A DNA stretch of 64,000 nucleotides, from assembly GCF_024139115.2 (NCBI RefSeq), contig NC_085141.1, positions 396,578,042-396,642,041 of the forward strand, given 5' to 3'. Position numbers and translations under genes: made by a program. Under the pieces are notes generated by a model. The model worked only from the letters and a program-made list of their open reading frames with translations, was not told where the DNA came from and searched no databases. The stretch is from Armigeres subalbatus. Taxonomy: Eukaryota > Arthropoda > Insecta > Diptera > Culicidae. This document shows, in pieces, positions 43,141-55,799 of this stretch (position 1 is its first letter; each line of letters starts with the position of its first letter).

Positions 43141-44805
43141 GGTTGTAGGACAAAAGGTCGAAGGTCAAAAGGTCGAAGGACAAAAGGTCGAAGGCCAAAA
43201 GGTAGAAAGGACAAAAGGTCGAAGGGTCAAAAGGTCGAAGGGACAAAAGGTCGAAACAAAAAAAAACTGCGTCAAAAGGTCGAAGGACAAACGGTCAGTA
43301 GGACGAAAGGTCTTTCATTTTTCTTCCTTATTTCTTATTTCTTCTACCTTTTTCATTCTATTTTCTTCTTTTTTCCTACTTACTTCATATGTTTCCTTCT
43401 TCAATTGTTTCCTCCTTTCTTCTTTCTTACTTCTTCCTTCCATATTTCATCTTCTGTATTTCTAACTTTTTTCTTTTTCCTTCCTTCTTTCCTTTATCTT
43501 TCTTCCTTCTTTCCTTCTTTTACTTCCTTTTTTCCTCTCTTCTTTTTTCCTTTTTTTTTTCCTACTTGCTCTCTTCTTTCTTTTTTTTCCTCCTTTCTTC
43601 CTCATTTCTTTTTTCTTACTTCCTTATTTCTTCTCTCTTTCTTCTTTCTCTCTCCCCTTTTTTGCTTCTTTTTTGTTTCCTTTTTTCTTCCTTATTTCTT
43701 TTTACTTTCTTCCTTTTTTTCCTTCTTTGCTCTTTTTTGCTTCTCTCCCTTTTTTCTCTTCCTTCTATCATCCTTCTTTCTTATTCCTTTCTTCCGTTTT
43801 TCTTCTTTCTTTCTTCTTCCTTCCTTCCTTCTTTCTTCTTCTTCTTCCTTCTTCCTTTTTTCCGTTTTTCTTCTTTCTTTCTTCCGTCTTTATTCCTTGT
43901 TTCCCCTTTCTTTCTTCCTCCTTTTTTCCATTTTTCTTCCTACTTTCTTTCTTCTTTTCTCCTCCTTTCTTCCTTATTTCTTCTCTCTTTTTTCTTTCTC
44001 CCTTCTTTCTTTCTTTTTCCTTCTTGTTTCCTGTTTTTCGTACTACTTTCTTTTTTCTTTCTTCTTTCTTCCTTTTTATCCTTCTTCTTTTCTTCCTTCT
44101 TTCTTCCTTCTTTTCTTCTACTTTCATCCTTATTTCTCTCTTCTGTATTCCTTATTTCTCCCATCTTTCTTCTTTTTTTCTTCTTCCTTCCTTATTTCTC
44201 TCTTCTTTGTTCCTCATTTCTTCCAACTTTCTTCTCTTTTCCTGTTACTTGCTTCCTCCTTCTTTCTTTTATTTTGCTTCATTGTGTCTTCTCTTTTTCT
44301 TTTTTCCTTCTTTCTTCCTTCTTCTATTTTCCTTTTTTCTTCCTTCTTCTTTCTTTATTTTTTCTTTTTTTCCTCTTTTGTTTTTTTTCTTTCATACTAT
44401 ATATATTTCCTCCTTTCTTCTTTCTTCCTTTTCACTTCTTTTTTACATTTCACTTCTTACTTCTCCGTTCCTCACTTCTCACAGCACATTTCTCACTTGT
44501 CACTTTTTACTTATTATTTCTTCTTTTCCACTTCTCACTTCTCATTTATCCTCCGGAGACGAGCCAGCCTCAGGCTAAAAGTCTCCTTAATAAAGACAAA
44601 AAAAAACTTCTCATTTATCTATGCTCACTACTTCCATCTTGAATCTCACTTGTCACTACTAACAACTTCCATCTTATTTGACATTTATTTGAAATTTTGA
44701 TCTTCGACGTTATGACACATATTCGACCTTTTGTCATTTCGACCTTTTGTCCTTTAGACCTTTTATCCTTCGACCTTTTGACCTTCAACCTTTTGGCACA
44801 GATTC
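43141..44805. mobile_element. 1.66-kb element: inverted GGTCGAAGGACAAAA arrays, polypyrimidine core
   Basis: The 8-bp direct repeat CTTCAGGG flanks it (43133-43140, 44806-44813). The left end carries about nine units of GGTCGAAGG(A/T/C)CAAAA (43149-43310), the right end the inverse TTTTGTCCTTCGACC-type array (44720-44797). Between them is 1.1 kb of C/T-rich sequence (43320-44450) and a CACTTCTCACTT block (44450-44555). The 531-codon plus-strand frame exists only because pyrimidine runs lack stops. Same plan as 322-2229. Confidence 0.65.
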
Positions 44806-44819
44806 CTTCAGGGAGTTTC

Positions 44820-45710
44820 ACGACAGTCCGCCATACAACCCTTTTTTTAGGTCTTGTCATTTTAGAGTTACATCGATTAAAAAAAAACAATGAAAAAAAA
44901 GGCCCTCATCAAATGTTACTCTTGACAGTTTTTGAAAACCTAAGTATGTAGATTGGCTTAGAAATACCATTTATGCCCTCCAAGTTTCATTTGATTCTGA
45001 GATGGTGCTGCCAGCCCCAAATTCGTCATTAAGCAATAAACAATTACAAAATTTTCCATAAATATTTTTTTCAAGAAAAAATAAAATTTTCCACTAAACA
45101 ATCTATAAAAAGTAAAAGAATTTACACAAAAAAATTAAAAAAGCAATAAATCTGATGAGTTTTCCATAAATTTTTGCTTTGTGGAAAATTTTGTAATTGT
45201 TATTATTTTTTTTATGGAAATTGTGTTATTATTTCGTGGAACATTTTGATTTTTTCATGGAAAGTTCTTTTTTTGTAATTTAATTTTTTACTTTTAGAAG
45301 CGCTAATTTATTTTTGTTTTGTGGAAAATTAATAATTGTTTATCGAAATTTTGCATAAGGCCGATTCAAATATTCAAGAACTATTTTGTCCCCCCCCTTG
45401 GATTTATTTTTTGCAAAAAAAAACAATTTTTCAGGGGGCAACAACATAAAATTCGGATAATTTTGAGGATTTTCAAAACATTCTTTCAAATACAATTATT
45501 TTTTTTTCATTTTAATATTTATTTTTTATTATCCCCCTCCCCTGACCTTTCGGAGACCAGTAGGACAAAGGTTAATTAAATATCTGTAACGGCCTTATTT
45601 GTGTAAATTTTATATTTATTTATTGCTCATGTCCTGATTTTTTTTATTGGAAATTTCCTAATTTTTTAGTAATTGACCTCCCTTCCTTTGATATTGTCTG
45701 TCAGTTTATT
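44820..45710. other. AT-rich region with partial foldback, no gene
   Basis: AACAATTACAAAATTTTCCATAAA near 45038 is mirrored by TTTGTGGAAAATTTTGTAATTG at 45178, and again around 45315. Extremely AT-rich; no coding signal. Confidence 0.45.
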
Positions 45711-45935
45711 TCCCAAACGGCGGCGTGGGGAGGCTGAGTAGTCATGCCTGCCTTGCACCCCAATGGACCTGGGTTCGATCCCAGTCGACGCTGGGATCGC
45801 TCGTCATCCCTCGGATAGAAAGTGAAGCCATAAGTCCCAGCCTATGTGTTGATGAGTACGAGAGGAAATAGGCCGACTAAAAATTCCCCTGATAGAAAGA
45901 CAGAAAATAATATAACAGAGAGATAAAGATAAATA
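45711..45935 (+). mobile_element. Third tRNA-derived SINE family
   Basis: Head GGCGGCGTGGGGAGGCTGAG with a strong B box (CTGGGTTCGATCCCAG, perfect T-arm pairing) at 45771, then a body with GATCGCTCGTCATCCC and an A-rich end with GATAAAGATAAATAAT. The unrelated head and body separate it from the other SINEs. Confidence 0.65.
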
Positions 45936-45939
45936 ATAG

Positions 45940-47100
45940 ACAGTTATTTGATTTCATGTTGATAAACAATTTAAAAAATAGTCTAAACAATCTCCTTGTA
46001 TAATATTAAAATGTGAATGTTATTATTTTTCAGATCCCACTGTGCGCCACGCCGCCCGGCAGCTAAATATAATGTTCCATCACGTGTCAATCAAGCATTG
46101 AGTCAGTCGGTCGCTAGGTCCTTGCGCGTCTTGTGATGCGTTGCATTGGCTGTGCTGGCTGATGTAAATAAGTAGCTTTACCGGGAAAGGATCAACACAA
46201 AGTGGCTTCACTACATACAGGTACGGGGAGGCTGGACTACTTCACATGCTTCTTTTGTGTATTTTTTTCTCCGCATGCTTCACTGCAATTGAGAGCAAAC
46301 AAGGGTCCCGGAAGTTACAAGGGATTGTAATTTCACGCAACACGTATTACATAAGTAATTGACTGGAGGTAGTGATGGTTTATTTTTGTTTGCATGAGAG
46401 CCATTAATCAGAAGGAAAGGTATAGTTTAATGGCCATTCAAATGGGTTTCTATTGTTAGGAATAAAACAATGAAAATGAAAAGTTCTCAATTCAACGCTA
46501 CTCTTTTTTCAGAAATGAGAATCGTTATAGAAATTATTGCAATATTTGCCTATAACTGGTCAGAAGATCAATTTTTATGATAAGGTATGATTTTTTATTG
46601 GTATTCCTCTAAAAGTTAATTTTTTTACTGCAGTTTTATTTCAATATTTTATTTTTGTATTTTTTCTTTTGCAGTTGTTGAAGATACGTGTGACAGCCAG
46701 TTGATAGTAGTTTAACTTTTTAATATTAAAATAATGCTCTATTTCCAAGGTCGTTGATTCACTTGTGTTTTTTTTTTGAGAAAACTTCCCCTGTTCTTTG
46801 GATTGGCACAGCATTATTTCTTGGTCTACCTGAATGTTCACAGCTTTTCAAATACCACCTTATTTGTGGATATTTTCGTGGGGCATAGTTTTATTAAAAT
46901 ATGTTTTTTTAATTTTCTCAATTTTTCAGCCCACGTTACTTTCCACAACTTTTTTAATACCATCTGTAAATTTTCGATTTTTATGGATTTTTTCGAGGGA
47001 TAATCTCAATGTTTTAATATATCCAAAGGCCAGGAATAACCAAAAACAAACCAAGTCAAAAGTGACCCCTGTGTATTATGATTGTTATTAGCACCTTTCT
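45940..47100. other. No gene recognised
   Basis: A unique-looking, moderately GC-rich stretch at 46030-46330 and AT-rich remainder. No domain. Could contain host regulatory DNA. Confidence 0.45.
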
Positions 47101-47104
47101 CCAA

Positions 47105-47362
47105 TAAGCCATGAAAAGGCGTAGGATTGCCAATCCAGAGATGGCGAGTTCGATTCACGGCCCGGATATTTTCGTGTGGGATGCATTCTCGATTCCCTGG
47201 GAATATTGTATCCATTGTACTTGCCACACAGGATACAAGTTTCATACACATGTAAAGGCGGGTATAGAAAAGCATTCAATTGATAACTGAGAAAATGCTA
47301 ATACAATACTAAGTTGAAAAGCCGTCCAAGTTCCAATTTGAATGTAGAACCATCGAAGAAGA
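47105..47362 (+). mobile_element. Fourth tRNA-like SINE family, copy 1
   Basis: GCCATGAAAAGGCG, then GGCGAGTTCGATTCACGGC (B box-like), TTCTCGATTCCCTGGG, TGTATCCATTGTACTTGCC, and an end with GAATGTAGAACCATCGAAGAAG. The same string of phrases occurs at 56050-56289. Confidence 0.65.
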
Positions 47363-47364
47363 TT

Positions 47365-50300
47365 AGCACGACCTGAATGCTCCCCTTATAACCTTGACAA
47401 TGCCGTATGTAAACATTGTTGTTGCCTAAAAAAATGGCTTGAAGTGAATCCCAACATGAAGTTTTTGATGAGAAAATTAGCGTTTTTCCACCATTTTTCA
47501 ACTTTTATCTTATGTATCTGCTTTCGAAAGAAAATAGTGGAAGAATGTTTGATAAAAGTCGAATTTACGGTTATTGTTCGCTCAATTCCAGCAATAACCT
47601 AACAATTCTAATCTCTTCATCATATACATGGTTGGCATCCTGATGGAAAACCATAAAGAAAGATCCGTCGAACGACTGGTTTTGGTGCAATAACTGAAAT
47701 CCCTTCTATAGGTTTCTCAGAGCTACCCAAGTGGCTTTAGAATCAGTCATTTCCATAGTTACGAGAAAGGCAAAAATTGATTACCCTCTCTACTCTCTTA
47801 AATAAGTCCTTTCGTAATAAGTGAATTCGTTTAGTAAATTGAAATTAGATTTAAATATTATTTCTTAGATTAGGGCATTTATTTCTTATTACTTTTTTAA
47901 AGTGATTTTTCAACATTTGTTTCGAATGCATCACTTTTAAGGCATTTAAAATACTCACCAACAGATTAAACTACGCTATATAATTCTTGTTGCACAATAG
48001 AATGATTTTTTTCAACGTCGTCTAGGGATTAGTTATTCAGTTTATCATTGGAGGATCAAGTGAGCAAAGTGAAGAGTGAGCTTAATTAAGAGAAGACAGA
48101 ACAATTAAAAATAAGCAAAATCCCACCCTCATTAGTCAACACACACATTTTAAATATCTCTCCCCACTTTCTTGCAACCACCATCAACTCAGCAAGCACT
48201 TTCAAGTGCTTAGCGTGCTTACCCAGTGCGGCGACGGCAGGTTCATTAACTGTCCGACCCTCGAGAGAGAGAAGAAAAAAAAACTCAAGGCTCGACGACG
48301 AAGGCAGCACCAACTGCCAGACGGGATAATCCCTGATTTTTTTCTCCATTCCCTGGAATCGAGTGGCAGCCCATTTCCTCCTGCAGGCTACATAATCATT
48401 TTCCTTGCCACGCTAGATTCAGCATAAAAAAGTTTTCCTTTCAAGAGCTTTCCTATTCACTCGTCCAAATATCGGCAAACGAACCAAGTTCGGTGTCTAT
48501 CCGAACTCAGCCGAGACTAGGTTCTACATAGTCCATTGGAAAAAAAAAGAGACTGCTTTCTGCTACCAGTTGTAGCAGTGTAGTGCTTCTCTAATGCAGA
48601 AAAACTAAGAAGTCGCACTCGAGGCTCAAATAAAGCGAAAAATGTAGCGGAAAAATAACAATATACGCAGCATTAAAGTTTCTCAACACATATACACAGT
48701 GTCTGATTTCTGGGGAGCGGGGGTGGGAAACTTGTTTAAAGGGATTAACTTTGCGTTCGTAAGAGCCGCAGTGTCAAAAGAAAAATAATGCTAGGGACGA
48801 TATTATAAACTACGTTTCATACGCTTCCTTGAGTCTGGCTGGCGTTCCTGAGCAGTGTTGGATATCAAAATGTGAAATTATGATGCTCAGATAGACTCAG
48901 ATAGTTTATTATCCGCATATTTTGGTATACAATTTCTGAAATTGAAAACTTGCTAAGTATTTTGAAGCAATCTTAATTTTCTTGTTTCAATACAAATACA
49001 ATGAATTTTGTATTCAACGTCTAATCAATCTTTCGTATTTGTACGTAAGTACTAGATCTTAAATCATCCGCAGAGTTCACAGCATAGAACATCTAAGGGA
49101 AATGTATGCATTATAAACTGGTATGAATAAAAATGAAATGGTCTATGTTCGTATCCGCATAATGCGAAAACTGCTGGAAGGATTTTTTTTTAGTCCTTCA
49201 GCAGATACGTTCGTTATAGTTCCCAACAGGACAGCTCCCAACTCGTTGTATGTCAAGCGAAGCAATGACTGCTTTCATGTTTTAGCTGTAACAATTTTCA
49301 TGGGTATTTTTACCACATGCAGCAGTTAAGTAATATAGCTAACTGATGTCAATTTCAAACTATGGAAAATCTCAATCATATTGATAATATTCACATTTCA
49401 AAAAAGTGGTGATATTTCGTTGCCAGAAAACTCATGAGGCAAAACGCCTTTTAGCTGGCAGTTCTCAGGGAACATCGCACCACGCGTCGGCGAATCAGCA
49501 TTTTGGTATGAACAGTGCGTGGAGACGCGTAGTACATTGTACGTTATTCCTACTAGGGTGTTTTGCCACGCCGTCATGTCAAATGTTTCATCAAAATGTG
49601 GAAAATGTTGGGGTTTTCTACCTTGCTATATATTATTTTGACACTTTTTTTCCTAATCTACATAGTTTTAGGTCTAGTTTTGGCCATCCCAAACACGGTA
49701 AATATGGGGAAATATTTGAACGGCGTTTTGGGACCTCTTCCCCTACTTGGTGAAGTGTTCGCAACAGCGCTTCGAGCATCATATCAGTTCGGTAAAGCAG
49801 TGCAGCACAAACTATCAAGGTAAATGACCGGTAAACCATGCTGTAGGATTTGACGGTATGATTCTAGTTGTCGAGTTGACTAAAGGTTCATTTATTCTAA
49901 ATCATTGATCCGCCGATATTTAGACACTTTTAGTTTATCCGGCGATATTTAGAAGTCTTACCGGTTACGGTGGATAGGTCCTATTTCGTAGATTAGTAAC
50001 GGAGTTAATCTGGTCATGTTGTTAGTCTTAATACTTGAAGCTAAACTCAAGGTCTCCCGCGACCCGAGCCGTGTGAAACAATTTGCCAGGTCGTTAACGC
50101 TGCCAAGGAGTAGTAAGCTCTGACCAGGGTTTGCAGAAATGGCTCTCAATAGATAACGAACAACGATAAAAGAGAGGCAAAAACTGTTCCGAATCATAAC
50201 AAGCCATGATAACAAATTTATCAAACTTGTATACAAGTGCGAAAAAACAGAATCCGATAGGCAGCCCCCACAGAAAAATTGTGATTCTCGCTTTGTTTTC

Positions 50301-50479
50301 GCTCCTTTCGTATTAGTTACTGCACAACTGTGTAAAACAATTTGAAATGCATCATCAGAGCTAGTGCTCGCCGCATTTGGAGCTTTCTAAAAGAAATTTA
50401 TCATGGGGTATAGCCTCCCGAATCATTACTCTATCATGACAGCTTGCGAAAAAAGTCTATCGCGGTATGCTACATATCG
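47365..50479. other. No gene recognised
   Basis: Mixed AT-rich and moderately GC-rich sequence (48170-48560 is the richest). Frames at 49406-49753 (115 codons) and 49563-49823 (86 codons, with an N-terminal hydrophobic run SVLLYIILTLFFLIYIV-like) overlap each other and show no domain. CCG(C)CGATATTTAGA is repeated at 49912 and 49940. Confidence 0.4.
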
Positions 50480-51396
50480 TAGGGGAGACTGGGTAGACTT
50501 GATCCCCTTTTCTGATTTCCGATGTATCACAGCCAAAAATAAATAAACATACGCGATTTCCACACAGACTCTCTAAGAAATATAGTGTTTAACTTTACTG
50601 ATGTATGTCAATCCTTAAATTATTGTTGTTATTGATACACAATCGATTTTTTAGAGTACTGTCAAAAATCGATTTTTAAAATGTTCGGGGGAAATTGATC
50701 CCTTTTCAAGAACTTGCTTCGATAAAATTAGAAAGGTGCCCTTTGATTTTTTAAATATTTTTCCTTCAAAATACGCGTATTTTTTTAATTGCTGTGCGTA
50801 TACGTGAACGATTTTTGTTATTGAATTCGACAGCACATGCAATTTAAAATTTTTGGGAGACTTGATCCCCTTTTTATGATATCTAAGCAATAAACAATTT
50901 TTCTTGACAACCCTTCATCAAATCTGTCAAATCTATAAAAAATTAGAAGCCTGAGAATAGATTTATATTTTTTGGAATTTTTTCGCCAAATTTTTGTATA
51001 GGTGACTAATGGGGGATCAAGTGTCCCCATATTGAAGCAATAACTTCAAATTAAAATATCCTAAAACTTTGATGGAATGTTAACATTTTCATCAGTACAG
51101 ATCATTGAGCATATTTATGGCTTTGTGCTGTGAAAAAACGAAAGCATTTGGTCATTGTTATGAAAAGTTGTTCAAATTTTGCAAGGCCAACAAAAAAATC
51201 TTTAGGAAGGTTAAAACATACAAACCGCCCTGCAGAATAAATAAGGTTGTCAATTCAAAAAATAGTTTACCACATAAAGGTCATTTGTCTAGAGGATCTA
51301 TACTAAAAAATACACTAGAACAAAACTACTTCAGTCCTCGATAAAACAGGGGGTGATCAAGTCTCCCCGGGGATCAAGTCTACCCACCTTCCCCTA
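50480..51396 (+). mobile_element. TA-flanked MITE, uninterrupted copy (917 bp)
   Basis: Ends TAGGGGAGACTGGGTAGACT and CTACCCACCTTCCCCTA, inverted repeats of ~28 bp enclosing CTTGATCCCC; TA at 50480-50481 and 51395-51396. It is the reverse-orientation sister of 19853-22466. Subterminal GACTTGATCCCC-type motifs recur several times (50862, 51012, 51350). Transposase absent. Confidence 0.8.
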
Positions 51397-51569
51397 TATG
51401 TATACAGAGATGATAAGTGAGAAACTTGTTCTTTCTCTTTAGGATTCAATCCCTGGCTCTGACCAGCACACGTGCTTTGGCTGTTGTCAAAGTACCGCAC
51501 GACAGTTTACAAGAGCGTGGGACTCCTCCAGTCAAGACTAAGTCCTACCACTGAAGGGGTCAGGCTGTA

Positions 51570-51875
51570 ATGAAAGTACGTGGATCATAGTGTGCCGATT
51601 TTTTAATCGGATTTCGGGTTTGACGCGGTTTTTAGACGTGTTTTATGATTTACGCGGCACGAATCCTCTGCGTGGAAAAACTGACTCTTACTACTGAAAA
51701 CTTGCTAACACTTTAGCATTCAGTTTCGATCAATCAACCAATACGTGGGGGCGTTTGACGGCAAGTTTTTGCTTACTAGTCTATTGGTGCCAGAAGCACT
51801 CGCAATCTTCTTCGCTGCTGCAGTGGATGCGTTGTGGAAATTTTTTTATGGCTCGTTTCTATTGATTCCTATCCT
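51570..51875 (+). repeat. Repeat paired in inverse orientation with 55800-56420
   Basis: CTGCTGCAGTGGATGCG (51815), GGGGGCGTTTGA (51748), AACTTGCTAACA-TTTAGCA (51699) and a TTTACGCGG-type motif (51650) recur as reverse complements at 55855, 55935, 56338 and 56408. Probably two decayed copies of one element whose ends resemble the MITE at 56391. Confidence 0.5.
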
Positions 51876-52484
51876 AGATGTCTGGCGGAATAAACGTAAC
51901 GTCTGATCAAAGACTAATTAAGACGTCACTGTAGAGCTCTTTCGAGGGACCACTTCTAGTACTGCATTTGGTCCCTCGGTACCCAAGTTTGACATTTCAG
52001 AGATTCCCCCATTTTTGATCTACCTTGCGATGAATTTGCATCAGTGGTAGTCGATGGCAACGACGACTAATTGTTTGAATCCAAATAGTTTGTTTGTTTT
52101 GCTTGTAGAAAATTTAGTTTAAAATATTCTGTAATATTAAATGAATTTGCTATACAATTTCGTCGGAACAATATTACAACTATTATACAGGATTTCTCAT
52201 GGAAAATTATGCATGATCTGTGGTTTTCAACAAATATTTGCATGGTATATTATAATTACAGTACTTTAAAACAAAATAGCCCATTGAAATGAGGAATGGC
52301 AAAATTTGTCTTAGTAAAAACTCATAATCTTTTCCAGTCACACAGGGCTATAAGGTCTCCGTGCTAAAGGTTCCAAATGTTAATCAAAATACTAGAGTAA
52401 CCGTTCCGGCTTCCCTGACCGATGTGATCTCATTTGGATGCGCGATATCTATCCGGTGATAAAATAAACTTTTTGTGGATCGAC

Positions 52485-52744
52485 CTACACGTAAAAAAAT
52501 TTAATGTTGTTTATTATTAATATTTCTAATACTTTTTTGCCAAAGCAGGCGCTTAATGACATGTATAAGAAAAAACTTATACATCGCATTAGTCACATAC
52601 ATTCGGAAACTTATACTTTTCATTAACTTATGAATGTTATTAGCTTTTTGATATGGGATCATTCATAAGGTGGCATAATGAAAAGTATAAGTATTTTCGA
52701 ATGGTTTTTTGCCATAACATATAAGGTTATTTTTTTACGTGTAG
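52485..52744. mobile_element. Foldback MITE, CTACACGTAAAAAAAT ends (260 bp)
   Basis: CTACACGTAAAAAAAT at 52485 and its inverse ATTTTTTTACGTGTAG ending 52744 are perfect over 16 bp. An inner hairpin pairs CTTATACTTTTCATTA (52610) with TAATGAAAAGTATAAG (52676). No coding capacity. Confidence 0.75.
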
Positions 52745-53183
52745 ACATTTGTGAAATATCAGATTTGTCGACAACTGGGCAGAACAGACTCCTTTTAGAG
52801 TACTATCAGCGAGAACTCAACCCAAAATGGTTGTATTTCCATCGTCTTATATTATTTATATGATTACTGATTCGTTAATAAATAAGTTATCCAGTTTTAG
52901 GTACCATTAAAGCAATTTCTTAAAACCAATCCTGTTTTCAACGGTGCATTATGTTTTGACTTTCCAAACATTTACCAAATCGCCTTGGCAACAATATGAT
53001 GAAGTTAAAGATGAAATAATAGTTGCTTAGTTTGTTTTATAGAGCAAGGTGATTTCAGATGAGGGTATGATAATTTCTATGCTAGTACTGCATGAGCGCA
53101 AAAAAACTGGGCAGTTGTATGGGACATGAACGTCTCAATTAGTCTTTGGTCTGATGCAACTCACGTGAAGAAAAAACAATGAT

Positions 53184-53392
53184 TACCGTCATCGGGGGTG
53201 ACAATGGGTCAAATGGGGGTGAGAATGGGTTATAGTTTCAACTACTCAGAATGCTTGTAGAATAGATTGAATGTATTTGAGGGCAAGAAAACTAAAATAT
53301 AAGAGACCTTTTTGAACGATTTTGTTATACGATTGTCGGAATAAGCGATGATCCATTCTCATCCCCCAGACCCATTGTCACCCCCATTGGTA
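53184..53392. mobile_element. TA-flanked MITE, GGGGGTGACAATGGGTC ends (209 bp)
   Basis: Left: GGGGGTGACAATGGGTCAAA, then GGGGGTGAGAATGGG; right: CCATTCTCATCCCCCAGACC, then CATTGTCACCCCCATTGGTA. TA at 53184-53185 and 53391-53392. The hAT duplication at 53393 begins at the very next base. Confidence 0.7.
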
Positions 53393-54493
53393 GTATCAAT
53401 TAGGGTTCCTAGTACCGACCCCTTTTTCTGTAGTACCGGTACTACGGTACTGAGAAGTCTAGTACCGGTAGTACTGAAAAAAAAACGGTAGTGGAATATT
53501 TTTTTTAAATTTCGATTTTTGATCAGTTCTCTTTTTCCGTTCAACGTTTATAATCGGTAACAGAACAAGTGCTTGCTCCTAACTTAGATATATGCCATTT
53601 TTCCCTGTGTTTTGACAAGGATTCAAATGTTATCGCCTTATAAATAAGTTAGGGAATTTAAGGACAATCATCTCGGAATCAAGAACAAAATTCACTCGCG
53701 TTTTCAAGGGCACAACTCAATATGAAAGCATCGCACAACTGTCATTTTCATTATTCTATGCATGCTGCGACGCAGCAGAGCTGAAATAATAAAAACAAAA
53801 GTTGTCCGCTGCCTCCGTGTTGAGTGGTGTACCCTTGAAAACGTGAGTGAATTTAGTTTTGGATTCTGTGATGCTTGTCCTTAAATGCATTACATTTGAA
53901 TATGCTTCAAATCATCTGCCGTTGTATCTTAGAAACTGCAAGTATGAAACGTATATCCTGTTTAAAAAACTTGGAATGAAGTAAATCACAAAAAATTGAA
54001 TATCCGTCAAACAAATATCTCAAAAACTTTTTTAAGCGCGATCAACAAGAGAATTATTTGAATGATTCTTATCATCATAGAGCCGTTAACATTTGAAATA
54101 ATTTTCCCACTATTTGTCGACATCAGCGCAAGCTCTATTTATTCAAAGAGAGTGTTTGTGATATTCAAAGAAATAGGTAAAATATATTGGCACTTGTGAA
54201 ATAGTTATAGTTCCATATACTTTAAACAGAGGTACACAGTATAAAAATGTAACAGCATATATGATGTAACAAAAAGGTTCCGTTCGATTTGACTCATTTT
54301 TCCGTCACTTTTTAAAATTACAGGTCGTCGTTACTATGGAGCTTGTATCCAATATTGCGTACAAGAAAAAGTTGAATGTAAAATTAGAGGCTATTTAACA
54401 CAAAAATATGCGTTTAAATATTTCCATAGCGTGTAATTATAAGAATTTTTAACTGTGTAACTTATTTGGCTATGAAGATCTTCATCTTCTTTA

Positions 54494-55054
54494 TCTTTAT
54501 ATATACAGTCAAACCTCCATGAGTCGATGTTCTATGACTCGATATCGACTCATGGAAGCAAAATATTCCACATAAAAAAATGTTTTCTGGGTTACTATGA
54601 TGGTCCGTTCAAGCAGCTCTTCAAGGGTTTTATATTCTACATCTCGATATTTCCATGAGTCGATGGTCCCTTCAATATCGACTCATGGAGGTTTGACTGT
54701 ATATAAAACAAAGTTGGCATTTGTACGACCGCGCATCACTCAAGAAAAGACAGCCCAATTTTTGCTAATTTATATTAGTTTTCTTCTTCTTTTTACGAGG
54801 AAATGTGTTATGATGAAATTGGAATGCTTTGAAAATCAAAACCCAATCATTTCAATGAAACGGTTTTTCGTACAATTGGCATGAAATTTAAAAATTTTGA
54901 TAATCTAAATATATTAATAAAATGTTGTAAAAACAAAAATGAGAGATCATTCTGAAGAACCGATTGGTTTTCTAGATAAATTGTGGACGCATAAAATTGT
55001 ATCAGAAAATAATTGATCAATTTTTGGCGAGACAAAGCTCGCCGGGTCATCTGG
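54494..55054 (+). mobile_element. Non-autonomous Helitron
   Basis: The 5' end TCTTTATATATA follows an A; the body resumes after the MITE with TATAAAACAAAGTTGGCA and TACGACCGCGCATCAC, sequence I associate with insect Helitron 5' ends. The 3' end has the hairpin GGCGAG-ACAAAG-CTCGCC (55026-55043) and, eight bases on, the terminus CTGG (55051-55054) followed by T, matching the Helitron rule (5' TC, 3' hairpin plus CTRR, A/T insertion site, no duplication). About 365 bp without the insertion; no Rep/helicase. Confidence 0.7.
54506..54699. mobile_element. pogo/Tigger-like MITE (194 bp)
   Basis: The ends CAGTCAAACCTCCATGAGTC and its inverse are perfect over 24 bp, flanked by TA; GACTCATGGA recurs inside. 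CAG ends with TA targets are typical of pogo/Tigger in the Tc1/mariner superfamily. It lies in the Helitron's 5' end. Confidence 0.8.
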
Positions 55055-55799
55055 TTTTAAATAAATAAAAACATAAATAAACTTTGATGTTATTCTGGTG
55101 TTAGAACCTACACATAATTCATGAAATTAAATAAACCGTTGGTTAAAACAAAAACTCAAAGCTGCAACCCAATCAAGTTGTACGCAAAGATGACGTTGAA
55201 CTACGTAGCTGTATGTAATATAATGGTATTCGACTTTTCTGTTCGATGAGGTCAAAGCAAGCGTTTTTCAAGGCAAGAGTGAATCTGTTTTCGTTATTTA
55301 TCCTGTGCTCCTGAGATTGACTAAGCAACACGAACCCTGGTGATGTATATAATTTTAGACCAACATTTGAAAACGATGATAAAAGTTGAATTTTCAAATA
55401 ATCGAGGATGAACAACACTCTTAGGCGATCACATATCCAAATTATTAATTGATAAAAACTCGCTAGAGAGTAAGAATCGTTCGATAATTGTATTTCTATT
55501 CGAAGCATTGGTAAATACTACTTTTGAACTTATTTTTTTATATAACATCAAAACACAATGCCAAACATCCGATTGAACTACATTGTTGACATTAAACTGG
55601 TAAAACCGACCCAAACTGGAACAGTGGCTAAGCACCCGCCACTAAGTCAGTCTAAACCCCTGGTGGCTCATTACAGAAAAGCCCATCGTGGAAGCTGAGA
55701 TGTCAACGGCGTTTGGTGCTCATTCTATGGACGAAGTCAGAGTAGACGCGACAATGTAGTTTGACAGTTTATTGAAAATAATTATTATTCCTTGCGTTT

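Noticed and set aside
43105..44700. Plus-strand open frames of 531, 417 and 301 codons
   Set aside because: Polypyrimidine repeat translated in three overlapping frames; not genes.
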